In this document: positions 11,004 to 22,009 of the stretch, piece after piece | Position numbering within the stretch: position 1 is the first letter of the stretch | Layout: the number at the start of each line of letters is the position of its first letter | Source: Alitta virens | Lineage: Eukaryota > Annelida > Polychaeta > Phyllodocida > Nereididae | Reading direction: 5' to 3' | NCBI GenBank assembly: GCA_932294295.1 | Contig: OW028584.1 | Coordinates: 25,015,138 to 25,079,137 of the forward strand | Length of the DNA: 64,000 nt | Position numbers and translations under genes: made by a program | The notes under the pieces: model-generated | Database searches by the model: none | Told to the model about the DNA's origin: nothing | Seen by the model: the letters and a program-made list of their open reading frames with translations, nothing else

Positions 11004-12728
11004 ATTGCTGTTGTCAATTCTTAATATGAAGGTCTATCAAGAATGAACAGCCAATGATTCTTCCATGGGGTACGTGGTCCTACAGAAATCGTCACATTTT
11101 AGTAACTTATTGAACTATAATTGATATTTTGAACCTTTGTCATACAGCTATGAATCTTTAGAATTGCTAGATTTTTATCCTGGAGTATCTCAACAATATG
11201 TAGATTCACAGTATATAAAATGAGGCTGATATTTTGCTTTGTTTGTGAGTTATATGCCATTGAATTCTTAAAAAATTAAAATTGTGTAATTTTCAGGTTC
11301 TTACACGACTATGTGGGATATAGGTAGTATATATACTGTGAATATATATATTGTTGAGACACACAAAAATCTAACAATTCTGTAAATTCATAGCTGCATG
11401 ATTTCCATATGTTGTAAGAACTAATTTAGTTATCATTAATTTCCTCACTGATGTATAATATTTATAGATATAATACATTTTGTCTCATATTGTCTTAGCA
11501 TTTTAAAACTACCTAATATTTTAATGAAAATGTTTTTGCTTATATTATGGATACGAAGTCTAATCAATTCTTTAAAAACTTTGATATTAAGTAAATGCAA
11601 GGTGCACATTTAATGATAATAAAAATCTTCTTAGGGATATTTTGATAGAATAAATCTTGTTATTTTCATCAAAAGCAATCTGAGAGATGAGCAATTAACA
11701 AAACACATCTTGTTGACATAAACACTTATAAACCAATCAACTGCCGTACATGAATGACAGTTTACGTAAAGCTATTAATGTTTATACCGCAAGCCACGAA
11801 ATCTTGTAAATAAATTGAAGAAATCCTCTCTAAAGGAATACTTCAACAGCAAATGTAAGAATAACGATACATTTTGGCAAACCATACAGTCCGACCATTT
11901 ATTACGGATAAAAACAAAAATAACAGCCAAAACATTATATCATATGAAAATGATGCATTGATTAATAATACATTCGATGTTGCTAATATTTTCAAATGAT
12001 TATTTTGTTAATGTAACTGAGAATAATAAGCACCAATGTCAAACCTGACCAACAATTTAGCTTTACCTGTGTCAACCCTTACAAAATCTGTACAACTTTA
12101 AGTAACTCACCCACGTATTTCATCTGTTAATATTTCACCCTTTATCTTGTTTTTGTTGATCTTACATACTGAATATCAAACAGTTTGCAGCCTCACAAGT
12201 TAAATCTAGTTGACACAGTTTGTCTTATTGAAATAAACATTCATAACTGAGTGCACCTACATCTATGACATTTCATATAAATACAAAAGGACCCTATTTG
12301 ACCAGAAGAATTCACAGGCCTAGCAAAGTAAATATACATATACAATTTGTCCTGGTTATAAGAACAAAGTCCATAATATAATAAAGTATATATCAATTAC
12401 ACCAATGAGATATTAATAAATAGCCATTAATAAGGACACTTATGTACACATATCAATATATTATAAATGATTGAGAAATCAATTCACAAGTGCATCCGAG
12501 TTTTTGACATCATAAAAGATATAAATACAGGTATCACAAAAATATATGGTGTTACATAACTATGTTCTTATACAGACAACAACTGCGAGATTAATCAAGA
12601 GCGAAATAACGATTAATTAACCATTTGAAAAAATCTTAATTTTGGCATCATCAGTTTGTGAAACATAATCGTTTACATTCATAGATTATGAAAACTTCAG
12701 GTAACATGGGCCCCGTTTTAGGGCAAGT
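11004..12728. other. AT-rich intergenic DNA, no recognised feature
   Basis: I see no gene, structured repeat or RNA here. Confidence 0.3.
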
Positions 12729-12823
12729 CCCCCCCCCCCCCCCCCCCCACTTTCTTTGTACCAACATAACGATTTGACTGTTGGTGTCCAGAATAAAGGT
12801 CAATATGTCCCCCCCCCCCCCCC
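12729..12823. repeat. Paired poly-C tracts
   Basis: A run of 20 C residues (12729-12748) and one of 15 (12809-12823) are separated by 60 bases of ordinary sequence. Open frames across them (poly-Gly on the other strand) are artefacts. Similar runs occur at 31493-31507 (G) and 37651-37670 (C). Confidence 0.8.
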
Positions 12824-13712
12824 ACATTTTGAAATGAAGCGGGGCCCCTGTCAGGTAATATAGCCATATTTCTTGGAGAAATAATGCACCTCCAAAATGC
12901 ACTAAACATAATAGAATGTACAGTTAATGCAATATGTACAACATACTACAGTAGAACAATTTGTAAGATTTTTCTGACAAAAGCCAGTAGATTTCTACAC
13001 TTTATTAAAATATTTACTCACAGGCATTTGCCATCATGACAGCACGTAGCAAGTTAGCATACAATAAGACCACGGCTACTAGCAGTTTCAGTCAATAACA
13101 TCATATAGCACTTTAAAAATGGCAATATAAAAATAAATTTCCTTCTTATACTGAGTGATAACTTGCCTGTACGCTGGGAATATTCAATTCTCATCTCTAG
13201 TGGCTGCTAATTTGCATATTTCACCATCTACACAAATGATGGTGCGTCCTGATTGGCCAATCTCTCTCAAGCACTATGTGCTGTCAGCTTTAATTCAATT
13301 AAGTGACCTAACTGTGCAATATTTGTTTAAAAATTGAGTGTACTCAATGCAAACACATCTAATTGATCTGCAATTTCACTGTTCAACATCCACTGCCATA
13401 AGCCAGCTGATAGGCTATTAGGTAAATTTGATTGTATTTATGTATAACTGGTAAACTAGCAAAAGAATTGCCTTCAAGCTCAGGCCATTTCCTAATGTAT
13501 TCAGCTAAATTCCAATTGGCTGCTGCAAATGACATAGCTGGCTCTTAAGATTAGCCAATTAAGGCAATCAGGAGCCTTGGTATATGATTTATTTTTCCAT
13601 TTTGTCAAATAAAGCATAGCGCAACACTAAAAGACAGCCAAGTTAGCATCCATACACAAGAGATAACTAATGGCACCTCTCTTTAACAGCTATTAAACAT
13701 TCACAGATTGTT

Positions 13713-14027
13713 TTATTTTGCTAAACAGCTATGGTTATCTGAACTTATAATAACACTTTGGCAGTCACCATAAGGGCAAAAACACTCATTGACACATGCA
13801 TTGGGGATGGTAGATGTCTTGCTGGTGCAACTGGCCATTCCTCCACAGGTAAGGCCACAATTTCTTTCTCGCTTATCAATGTTTATTGCAGAGTCAGTGA
13901 CAAAAACGTGGACATTACACATGTTACAAACACCTTGTCCAGCTAAAATGACTCGCACCTTGGAATGACTAAATTGTTGTATAAAATAAAGTGCTTCATG
14001 CAATGCAAGTTGAAATATCCGTGTCAT
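13713..14027 (-). CDS. Possible Cys-rich exon, unrecognised
   Basis: A 104-codon minus-strand frame ends with a cysteine-dense segment: NCGLTCGGMASCTSK, then ACVNECFCPYGDC and a final CLAK before the stop. The spacing C-x3-C-x5-C, then C-x3-C-x-C-x4-C, could be a small disulfide-rich secreted module. There is no signal peptide in this frame, and the first 30 residues look unconstrained. If real it would be a 3' exon with an upstream exon I cannot place. I do not recognise a family, and a chance frame remains possible. Confidence 0.25.
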   Translation of the reverse strand: MTRIFQLALHEALYFIQQFSHSKVRVILAGQGVCNMCNVHVFVTDSAINIDKRERNCGLTCGGMASCTSKTSTIPNACVNECFCPYGDCQSVIISSDNHSCLAK

Positions 14028-14319
14028 TCAGTTGATGGAAGGTAGTTGAAGGTAGAAAATTAAGCCATTGATGAAACTCTGAAAAACAAAAAAGTGAAGT
14101 AAATATATGTTAATATATGTTTTGTGCTGTCAAAGTGAGACCTTTCCTTTTATGAGTGAAAACTAGCCATGCTGACTTAACACAAGCTGAAAATCGTTTA
14201 TTCTGTATGAGGACTCATGATTAGATAAGTCAGTGATAATTATTAGAGCTGCAAAAAGCACATCATATGGGCTTCCTGTTGATATAGAATTGTTGCATTG
14301 TAGTACCCTTTAACAACAA

Positions 14320-14482
14320 TTTACAGCAGTCGAATTCAAAGACTTGGAAACAAAATCCGGAGGACGTCATGTGAGTTCGATCAGGACTTCCATTGGCTGA
14401 AGGACTAGCTATCTCAGCCAATTAGGGTTCGGATGCGCATGACGTCTTCTGGAATTTTGAAGTCTATAAAATCTGCTGTAAA
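14320..14482. mobile_element. Foldback element with about 75-bp imperfect arms
   Basis: Both ends begin TTTACAGCAG when read inward. The arms share AGACTT, GACGTCATG and AATTGGCTGA or CCATTGGCTGA blocks in the same order on opposite strands. The unit is almost wholly palindromic with a short loop near 14402-14415, and similarity between arms is roughly three quarters. There is no coding content. It resembles a small MITE; the target duplication was not determined. Confidence 0.6.
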
Positions 14483-15142
14483 CCATTTTAAAGCATCCAA
14501 AACTTCACTGTAACATAATCTAGTCACTCTCACTTTAAATAAAATGTTGCCATATTATAATTCTAGGAAAACGCCTGAAAATACGCATTTCAATTCTATA
14601 TTTCCTTGAAAATTGTACGTTTATCTTGGACCTTGTCATTAAATACTAGTGAAAAGAAAAGTAACCTCAAACAACAAAATGCAAACATCTTAAACATATA
14701 AAGTGCAAAAAGGATGTTTTGAGCCATATTTTTAGATTTAAGGACATTTTAGGCAATGATTAGCTAAATACAGAATTTTACCCTACTGTCCGATACCCTT
14801 TGGTTTATAATACTAGCATGTTTTTAGGGCTACTGTGCCTTTTGAAGCTTACAAATGTTTATATTTGATGCCAAGCATTACGTTATGGTTGTTGTTTTTT
14901 TGTATTGGTTTGCAGCACCTTTTCAGCTAAGTACTTCAGAGACATGGGACGGAAAGGCGAGCTGAAAAGACACTCTGTACAAAAGATGGGAAAACTCTAA
15001 ATCTGTGGACCTGAACAAGCGGATTGTGAGACTGGATCACAAGCAACATGAAGAATTGTCAGAGATTGCTTCTACTGGTAGATACAAAGATGCCACTGGG
15101 GACACTCGGCAGCCGACAAATGAGCTGGGTCAGCGGGTGGAC

Positions 15143-15295
15143 TGTCACAAAGTGAAGTAAAACAACAGCGTGGTTTCAACAGGACTGAGGTCACTTTATT
15201 CGAGCGATCTGATTGGTTACAATTTCTCATGACGCACAGACGAGTGCGGAGCTATTATTTATTAAACATGACAAGTCTGATGTAAATATGTGACA
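15143..15295 (-). repeat. 3' LTR of gypsy element 1
   Basis: This 153-bp LTR is identical to 20079-20231. On the minus strand it contains TTTAATAAATAATAG, including an AATAAA polyadenylation signal. Confidence 0.93.
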
Positions 15296-15306
15296 TCCCC
15301 CTTTTT
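15296..15306 (-). other. Polypurine tract of gypsy element 1
   Basis: The minus strand reads AAAAAGGGGGA immediately inside the 3' LTR, the usual primer for plus-strand synthesis. Confidence 0.8.
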
Positions 15307-15832
15307 AAGTTTTGAATTACAATGTTAAATTGTTTAAGATGTTATTATAAAGTCACAATAAAGATTTACTGTTAACAGTCACTGCGTTAAGTTTTTGAAC
15401 AATTATTATACTACACAAATGAAAGTTCTGAACTATTAAACTTAAACATGAAATAAATGCTATTAAGAATAGTGAACAGTCTATTCTATTAAGATATTAA
15501 TTATCCCAAATGTCTATTACTAGAATATCATGTTTTATCAAATGTTAACACTACTAGGATCACATAAACTAGACAATGTTAAATATCATTAACAAAGATC
15601 AAGATCCTTTTAAACAAACATCAACATTTTGGATATCAAATTTGAAAGTTAAACATTGAATAATGAGACTTGTAAATTGTCACAAAATATTAAATCAAGA
15701 TCATTATGCAAATAGTTACAAAATATTAAATCAAAATCATTATGCAAATAATCACAATCAAAAATGTCAATATCAAGTTAATACTGAATGTCTTTAGTTT
15801 AACTTCAGGTTTTCAAGGGTTTTATCAAAATG

Positions 15833-18800
15833 TCATTTCATATCATAGTCTTTGAACTTCGATGGAAGTCTTGTGTTACGAGCACTTCTACGAACACTTG
15901 TTGGAGTAGGTGGCACAACTGGTACACTTGGTGCACTGACTGGATCATCACGAGGGACACTCGGGGCAATTTCAGGAACAGGGGCAGGACCACTGATACT
16001 AACATTGTCAGGCACATCACACACAATATTGGGGACATTATTGGGGCCACGCACATCTTGCAGGTGCTGCCGATTTCGTCTAATTGTGTATCCGTTTTGA
16101 GTTTTTATCACATATGATCTTGGTGCGTCGGCAGTGTGGGACACCACTGCAGGTTCCCAAGTACGTCCTTGCAGTACACGAGTACTGTCACCATTTGACA
16201 GATTGGCGAGTGGTTTGGTTCCGCGATCATAGTACGACTTGTACATCTCTTGGCGGCGCAGCAGATCTTGTCTCGCATTAGGTACAACCACAGGCATAAG
16301 CTGGGACTCAGTTATAGGCAATTTAGTCTTGAGACGACGAGACATGAGCAGTTGTGATGGAGAGTACTCCAAACCAGCAATGGGACTGTCTCTGTAGTTT
16401 AGCAGAGCTAGATATAAATCCTGTCCGTCTTCTAGACATTTACGAAGCATCTGCTTGACTGTTTGGACAAAACGTTCACTTTGTCCGTTGCTTCTTGCAT
16501 ACGTAGGGCTTGAGGTCATAAGGTTAAAGTTCCAATCTTTGGCGAACTGCTTGAATTCCATGCTAGCGAATGGCATGTTATCACTCATGAATATGTCTGG
16601 TACGCCATGTCGCGCGAAGACACTTTTGAGTTTCATCACAATCTCTTTAGCAGTTTTTGAACGAAGCGACAGGATTTCTGGGTATTTAGAGAAATAGTCA
16701 ACAATCACAATTTAATCCTTGCCGTCATACGTAAAGATATCAGCACCAATCTTGCTCCATGCCCGATTTGGCACTGGATGAGGCTTCAACGGTTCTCGTT
16801 GGTTGTTGCGACGAAACTTAGCACATATCGCACACTTTGCTATCATTTCCTCTACGTCACGAGATAATCCTGGCCAATATATGACTGAGCGAGCACGCAA
16901 TTTACACTTTTCCATCCCAAGATGGCTCTCATGAACGAGATTGAGCATTGTTGAACGCAATTCTTCAGGAATGATAAGTTTGTCACCATAGAATAACAGA
17001 TTGTCTTGAGTGTGAATTTCGTCACGGATCTGCCAATACTGTCGTACGATCTCTGGGGTACTCCGACGATGTCTTGGCCATCCATCTTGACACATTTTAA
17101 CAAGAGTTTGCATAACGGTATCCGAAGTTGTAGCTTGAATAATCTGATTCAGCCTGGATTCACTGATGGGTAGCTGTTCAACCATACTGTGTATCTTGTA
17201 CTGAAGTGTGTCTTCTTCAGAGTTAGCTACTGACAGAGTAAGATACGCGCGACTAAGTGTGTCCGCAATGAACATGTGCTTTCCTGGCACATATTTGACA
17301 TTTAAGTTGTACTTCATTAATTGAAGTAACATCTGTTGTAAACGGGGAGACGCCTTGTGAAGATACTTTTTTGTTATCGATTCCAAAGGCTTATGGTCTG
17401 AGTGAACTTCTACAGGCCGACCATATACGTATTGGTGGAACTTCCTGGCCGCAAACAGGATCGCGAGAAGCTCCTTTTCGATTTGGGAGTAATTGCATTC
17501 ACTGGTCGTAAGCGATCTCGATGCAAATGCGATCGGGTGTTCGTCTTGTAGAAGGCAGGCGCCTAGGCCTTTGGATGATGCATCACACTGGATTACAGTA
17601 TGACATTGTGGGTTGAAAAACTTGAGTACCGGCTCGCTAATGATTAAAGCTTTTAGCATGTTAAGTGCATTTGCGTGTTCCTTATTCCAACTCCACAACG
17701 CGTCTTTCTTTAGCAACTGGCGAAGGGGTGCGCTTATGGTGGACATGTTAGGTATGAACTGCGATAAGTAGTTTAGCATGCCCATAATGCGTAACAAGTC
17801 CTCTTTTGACTGTGGTTCGGGCATTTCACTGATTGCTTTGATTTTTTCAGAGCACGGTTTCTGTCCATCTTCGCTCACGACATTACCAAGAAACACCAAC
17901 TCACGCTGTTTGAACTTGACTTTGTCTGGGTTGAACTTTGAGTTGTGTTTCTGAGCGACTTCCATGATGGCTTTTAGAGTTGCATCATGCTGCTCTTCGG
18001 TATCTGTAGCGATAATCATGTCATCGGCTACTATATGCACATTGGGTATTCCGCCGAACAGCTGTTGGTTTCTCTTCTGTAAGACCTCGCTGGCGCTAGA
18101 AATACCAAACGGCATTCTCAGAAAGCTGTACCTGCCGAACGGAGTATTGAACGTGCACAAATCTCTGCTCTTCTCTGTAAGAGGGATTTGCCAGTAAGAA
18201 TCCTTCTGGTCAAGTACTGTGAATAGCTTTTTGCCACCTAACTGGCTGACAACATCCTGGCTCGTGGCCAACATATGATGTTCACGCATAATAGCCTTGT
18301 TTAGGTCTTTTGGATCCAGACACAGTCTGAGTGAGCCATCACGTTTCTCTACAATAACCAAACTATTGACCCATTCTGTAGGTTTTTCTGTCTTGCAAAT
18401 TACACCAGCTTTCTCCATATCGCCTAGTTTTTTCTTGAGGCGATCTAATATTGCTAAGGGTACACGACGAGGTGGGTGCACAACTGGAATAGCATCCGGT
18501 TTCAGACAAATATCATAGGGCTCATACAATTTTCCTAAGCCTTCAAACGAATGTTTATACAGAGATAGGAAGTCTTCCTTGGTCATAGGTTTGTCAGTAG
18601 TAAGCGACTGAGAAGCTACTGAATGCACGAACACTGATTTCACAACTAGGCCTTTCGTGACTAGGCCAAGCAATTTACATGCTTGTAATCCAAGAACAGG
18701 TGGAGAATCAACATCAGCAACATGAAATTTCAATAACACTTGTTGTTGATTACAAATAACTAATAAAGTCACAGTTCCTAATGGCATAATCGACTGACCA

Positions 18801-19963
18801 TTGTACACTTTCAATGACGATACTGGCTTCTTCAGCGGTATCCTTTGATAATCACACAACTTGCGAAACGACTTTAAAGGTAGACAATTTGCATTAGCAC
18901 CTGTATCCAATTTCATATCCATCTCATCACGCTTTGGACCAATTTTGACAGAAGCAAACCAAGCTGACTCTTTTCGATCATCATGCTTTTCAATCATCAT
19001 ACTGTCAATATAGAACTCATCACCTAGGTTCTCATCAAGCGAATGAACGGTACTCCTGCCTCGGCCTCTCCCACGAGACTGTCGGCGACCACGGTTGCTA
19101 CCACGACCTCTGCGCTGGGATCCTCGTTGACCATGTTGACTGCGACCTTGCTGCGAATTGGAATCTCGAGGCGTCTTGCACATGCTGGAGAAATGGTTCA
19201 AACCTCCACACAGATGACATGTTTTTCCATGTGCGGGACATTGTTGCGGCGGGTGAGTGGTACCACATCGACTGCAGGGTGCTCCGGATTGGTATCTCTC
19301 ACTGTGAGAGCCTTGACGTCTGTCAGACAAATAACCACCACTGGCATTAGCACCGGATCGATTTTCATGTAGAGCATGGACGGTCTTGCTTGAGCTAGCC
19401 ATCTCCAGCTCACGTTTCGAACTCTCATAGGTCCTCATCCGATTCATCACATTCTCTAGTGAGGCATTGCCATCATCACCCATGACTTTCATTTTCATGT
19501 TGTGATCATCAATTGAGAAGAATAATTTATCCCTCAACATTGTGTCCGCATCCTGGAATTTACAGTTGGCTGCCATAGTGCGCAAGTCATTGGCAAAGGC
19601 GTCAATTCCTTGTCCATCCGGACGTCTGTATGACCAGAACTGGGATCTGAGAGCCATAACTGGGTCTCTCTTGTTACAAAACTCTTCGAATTTGGTCAAT
19701 ACTGTGGCAATGTCATCTTTATCTTCAGCATCATTGGCTTCAGCAGAAGTGGCTGGTTTAAATGTTAGATTATTATAAATGTCTACTCCACGCTCACCTA
19801 AGATAGTCAGCAGAATGGCAACCTTTATATTAGCGGTCTTGGTGCTGTTTCCAGAAGCAAGCAAGAAGAGATCAAACCGTTGCCGCCATTTTTTCCATGC
19901 GGCGCTCACATTGGGACTGTCAAAGTCGAATGGTTCTGGGGGTTTGTACTGCAGAGCCTCCAT
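15833..19963 (-). pseudogene. Gag-Pol polyprotein of gypsy element 1 with one internal stop
   Basis: One continuous frame runs from ATG at 19963 to 15833, broken only by TAA at 16714-16712, giving 1083 residues before and about 292 after. Gag occupies roughly residues 1-225, with zinc-knuckle cysteines at 230-262 (the second is CHLCGGLNHFSSMC). A basic Arg/Gly-rich stretch follows at 270-303. The protease motif DTGA is at 353-356. Reverse transcriptase spans about 515-690 with VADD at 645-648, then RNase H about 785-905 with VIQCDAS and DTLSRA. The integrase HHCC zinc module is at 1011-1047 and the first catalytic Asp at 1075. After the stop come the DN motif (FMSDN), NGQSERF with the catalytic Glu, and a C-terminal DNA-binding part. 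The stop removes most of the integrase core, so this copy cannot integrate on its own unless the stop is read through. No env frame is present. Gag and Pol are fused in one frame. Confidence 0.92.
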
Positions 19964-20060
19964 GATAACTGCTGTTAAACGATCTCTGGCCCTCCTAAGA
20001 TGAACTGTACTGAGTGCTGAACGATGACAGTCACAATTTGTACATTAAAAGTTCATTCAC

Positions 20061-20078
20061 ATCCCACTTCTGACACCA
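20061..20078 (-). other. Primer-binding site of gypsy element 1 (tRNA-Leu-like)
   Basis: The minus strand reads TGGTGTCAGAAGTGGGAT directly after the 5' LTR. Its complement matches the 3' end of eukaryotic tRNA-Leu (...ATCCCACTTCTGACA plus CCA). Confidence 0.8.
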
Positions 20079-20231
20079 TGTCACAAAGTGAAGTAAAACA
20101 ACAGCGTGGTTTCAACAGGACTGAGGTCACTTTATTCGAGCGATCTGATTGGTTACAATTTCTCATGACGCACAGACGAGTGCGGAGCTATTATTTATTA
20201 AACATGACAAGTCTGATGTAAATATGTGACA
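20079..20231 (-). repeat. 5' LTR of gypsy element 1
   Basis: This 153-bp copy is identical to 15143-15295. It is followed on the plus strand by the target duplication TGGAC. Confidence 0.93.
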
Positions 20232-20671
20232 TGGACTACTTAGCACTGAGGTGCAGAATTTTGGAATCAGCTTGTGCTAGATCATCAGAAAGTATCCCCA
20301 AAGTGCAGCGGACTTGTTGAATATGACATGGAAAGAAGTACTAGAGTTGGCACAGTCTGGAATATGACAGCCTGGTGCATTAAATGTTGTTACTTCTCTG
20401 AAAAAAAGAAGCTGTATGAGGAAGTTAAAAGTGGAAGAAGGGGAAGGAAGGTAGCTGGGCCATGATAGAACTAAGAGGGCGCATTAAGAAAGCTAATTTA
20501 ATGTCAGGACGGCCACAGGGATTACTGGATGCTGAAGCTGATGGGACCTACAACCATCGCTTGGGATCTGCCGAGCTGACTCCAACTCAGCCTGCACTAC
20601 AAGCAACATATTTATTTTGTATAAAATGTGACAGCTGCTAAGAAGATCATTAACTGCATGTTAATGTCACA

Positions 20672-20702
20672 AATGTCACAAATGCAGACTCTGCATTTGT
20701 GA
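20672..20702. repeat. Perfect 31-bp palindrome
   Basis: TGTCACAAATGCAGA is followed by one base and its exact reverse complement. A partial extra TGTCACAAA precedes it. It lies inside the decayed Mutator-like coding segment. Confidence 0.85.
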
Positions 20703-21214
20703 CATTCAGGATCGAGAAGGGCCACACAGTCAGAAGTGCAAAGCCAACCTGGCCGTTCAATGCTGTAATAGGGAATGAGAAGTTGTACCTGGCACAGACA
20801 CAAGCAGAGCTTTAAGATCAGGATTTCAGTGTTCAGTTCATGTATTCATGGTAACAGCTCTGCAAGGTCTCTGTAAGATGGTATTGAACAGCCTGATTCC
20901 AAAATGTAATGAAAGAGCACCCTGCTGATAGATTTTCCATTGTTTGTCACAGTTTTTAATAAATTATGACTAGCCTTTGCTCAAATTATATGCTTCAACT
21001 GATGAAGTTACTCAGTTTTCTGAAACAGAGCATCTTGCTAATCATTAAATTCCATTGACTTATTACATGTGAGGCAAAGCTGTGCCAGTAACGGCAGTTA
21101 CTCGAGCATAAAATAGCTGACCTTATCTCAAAAGCCCGTTTTTCAAGCTGAGCACAAGAAAGCATCAATTGTTTCCTACTTCATTGTCAGGGATCAGTTA
21201 CCCATGCAGTTTTG

Positions 21215-21429
21215 ACTGGCCCCCAAGGAGGGAGCCAGACTTGGTGTGGTGGTGGTGGATTAGGGCTTAACTCCTGTATTTCTGCACCTGATGGGCTAAT
21301 TAGGACAGGTAGGGACTGTGGCAATGAGACAAAGGATGAAACAGCCATCCAACATGGGCTCGACCGGAAATTGAACCTGGGACCCAGAGGTTGGAAGCCC
21401 AGCGCGCTACCACTGAGCTAGGCCCCCAC
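21215..21429 (-). mobile_element. tRNA-headed SINE, minus strand
   Basis: On the minus strand the head, at about 21425-21355, reads GGCCTAGCTCAGTGGTAGCG. It continues with an anticodon-arm-like region and GGTCCCAGGTTCAATTTCCG. These are good A-box (TAGCTCAGTGGTAG) and B-box (GGTTCAATTTC) promoter elements of a tRNA-derived RNA polymerase III unit. The body runs to about 21215 and ends in a CCACCACCACCACACC tail. It is not a functional tRNA gene: acceptor pairing is poor and a long non-tRNA body follows. It differs from the SINE family at 10809 and 30705. Confidence 0.7.
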
Positions 21430-21590
21430 CCAGCCAGACTCGGGGTGCCAGACTCGGGGAGCCAGACTCGGGGAGCCAGACTTCAACAGTGAGGGAGATG
21501 TGAGGGAGCTATGAGGGAGCTGGGGCCAAGGAGCCAACTTCACATTTTCAGGAAGGGAGTCAGACTCGGGGAGCCAACTTCACCTGATTC
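21430..21590. repeat. Minisatellite of GGGGAGCCAGACTC-like units
   Basis: The word GAGCCAGACTCGGG or a near variant occurs four to five times between 21433 and 21580 with a period of about 14 bases, alternating with GTGAGGGAG variants. A GGGAGCCAGACTTGG copy lies on the far side of the SINE (21231), so the SINE appears to have inserted into this array. Confidence 0.65.
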
Positions 21591-22009
21591 CCATTATTTG
21601 TAAATGGACTTAATGATATGGAAAATGTGAAATATTCACATTTCCCCAAACCTCTCCAATTTCTCCATCTTAACTATTATATGACTTAATATAAGTTATT
21701 TAGCTTTTAAAATGTCTACATCATACTTTCGCAACTTTCATTTGACATTTGTATCATTTGTTTTCTTAATAATGATAATGAGGAAAAAAGCTAAAACTGT
21801 TTTGTTAGCTCCATTCCCTAAAATGTATGATTTGAATGAGATCCATTTGGATAGACAAGGTTTATATGTTTTAAACTGTAATAACTTCATTTTTAAACTC
21901 TTTATATATTTTCTCCAAGGTTGTACAATACAGTCACTGATAATGTTATTCTAAGCCATATTAAAACATATATTATAAATTTAATTTTCAAAACATTTTG
22001 TACATAATC
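21591..22009. other. AT-rich DNA, no recognised feature
   Basis: The 80-codon open frame at 21712-21954 is hydrophobic and AT-driven, with no family motif. I see no other structure. Confidence 0.3.

Larger units (their letters stand above)
15143..20231 (-). mobile_element. Ty3/gypsy LTR retrotransposon 1, young, nearly intact
   Basis: A complete 5,089-bp element in minus orientation. The two 153-bp LTRs (15143-15295 and 20079-20231) read identically base for base. They begin TGTCAC and end GTGACA, and are flanked by the 5-bp target duplication TGGAC (15138-15142 and 20232-20236). A primer-binding site lies next to the 5' LTR and a polypurine tract next to the 3' LTR. Identical LTRs indicate a recent insertion, here into a decayed Mutator-like gene. 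The only coding lesion I see is one in-frame TAA. Confidence 0.95.
14944..20830 (+). pseudogene. Mutator-like transposase-domain gene, split by a gypsy insertion
   Basis: The left part is 14944-15142 and the right part resumes at 20237; the 5.1 kb between them is a gypsy element plus its duplicated TGGAC. The left part starts MGRKGELKRHS and stops after 18 codons; another frame continues to NELGQRVD at the insertion. To the right are PKCSGLVEYDME, a C-x2-C pair in WCIKCCYFSEKKKLYEEVKS, and GRRGRKVAG. Then come EADGTYNHRLGS and TPTQPALQATY. From memory this order (paired cysteines, LYEEVK-G-RG-KAA, then an AD-GYN..PFQPATQA-like block) fits the Mutator-like transposase-domain proteins common in invertebrates. 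Frames switch several times, so it is non-functional. The family call is from motif recall, without a search. Confidence 0.55.

Noticed and set aside
12651..12909. Glycine-rich protein on the minus strand
   Set aside because: The frame is created by poly-C tracts; no conserved residues outside the homopolymers.
21355..21427. Functional tRNA gene
   Set aside because: A and B boxes are present, but the acceptor stem does not pair well and a SINE body with a tail follows.
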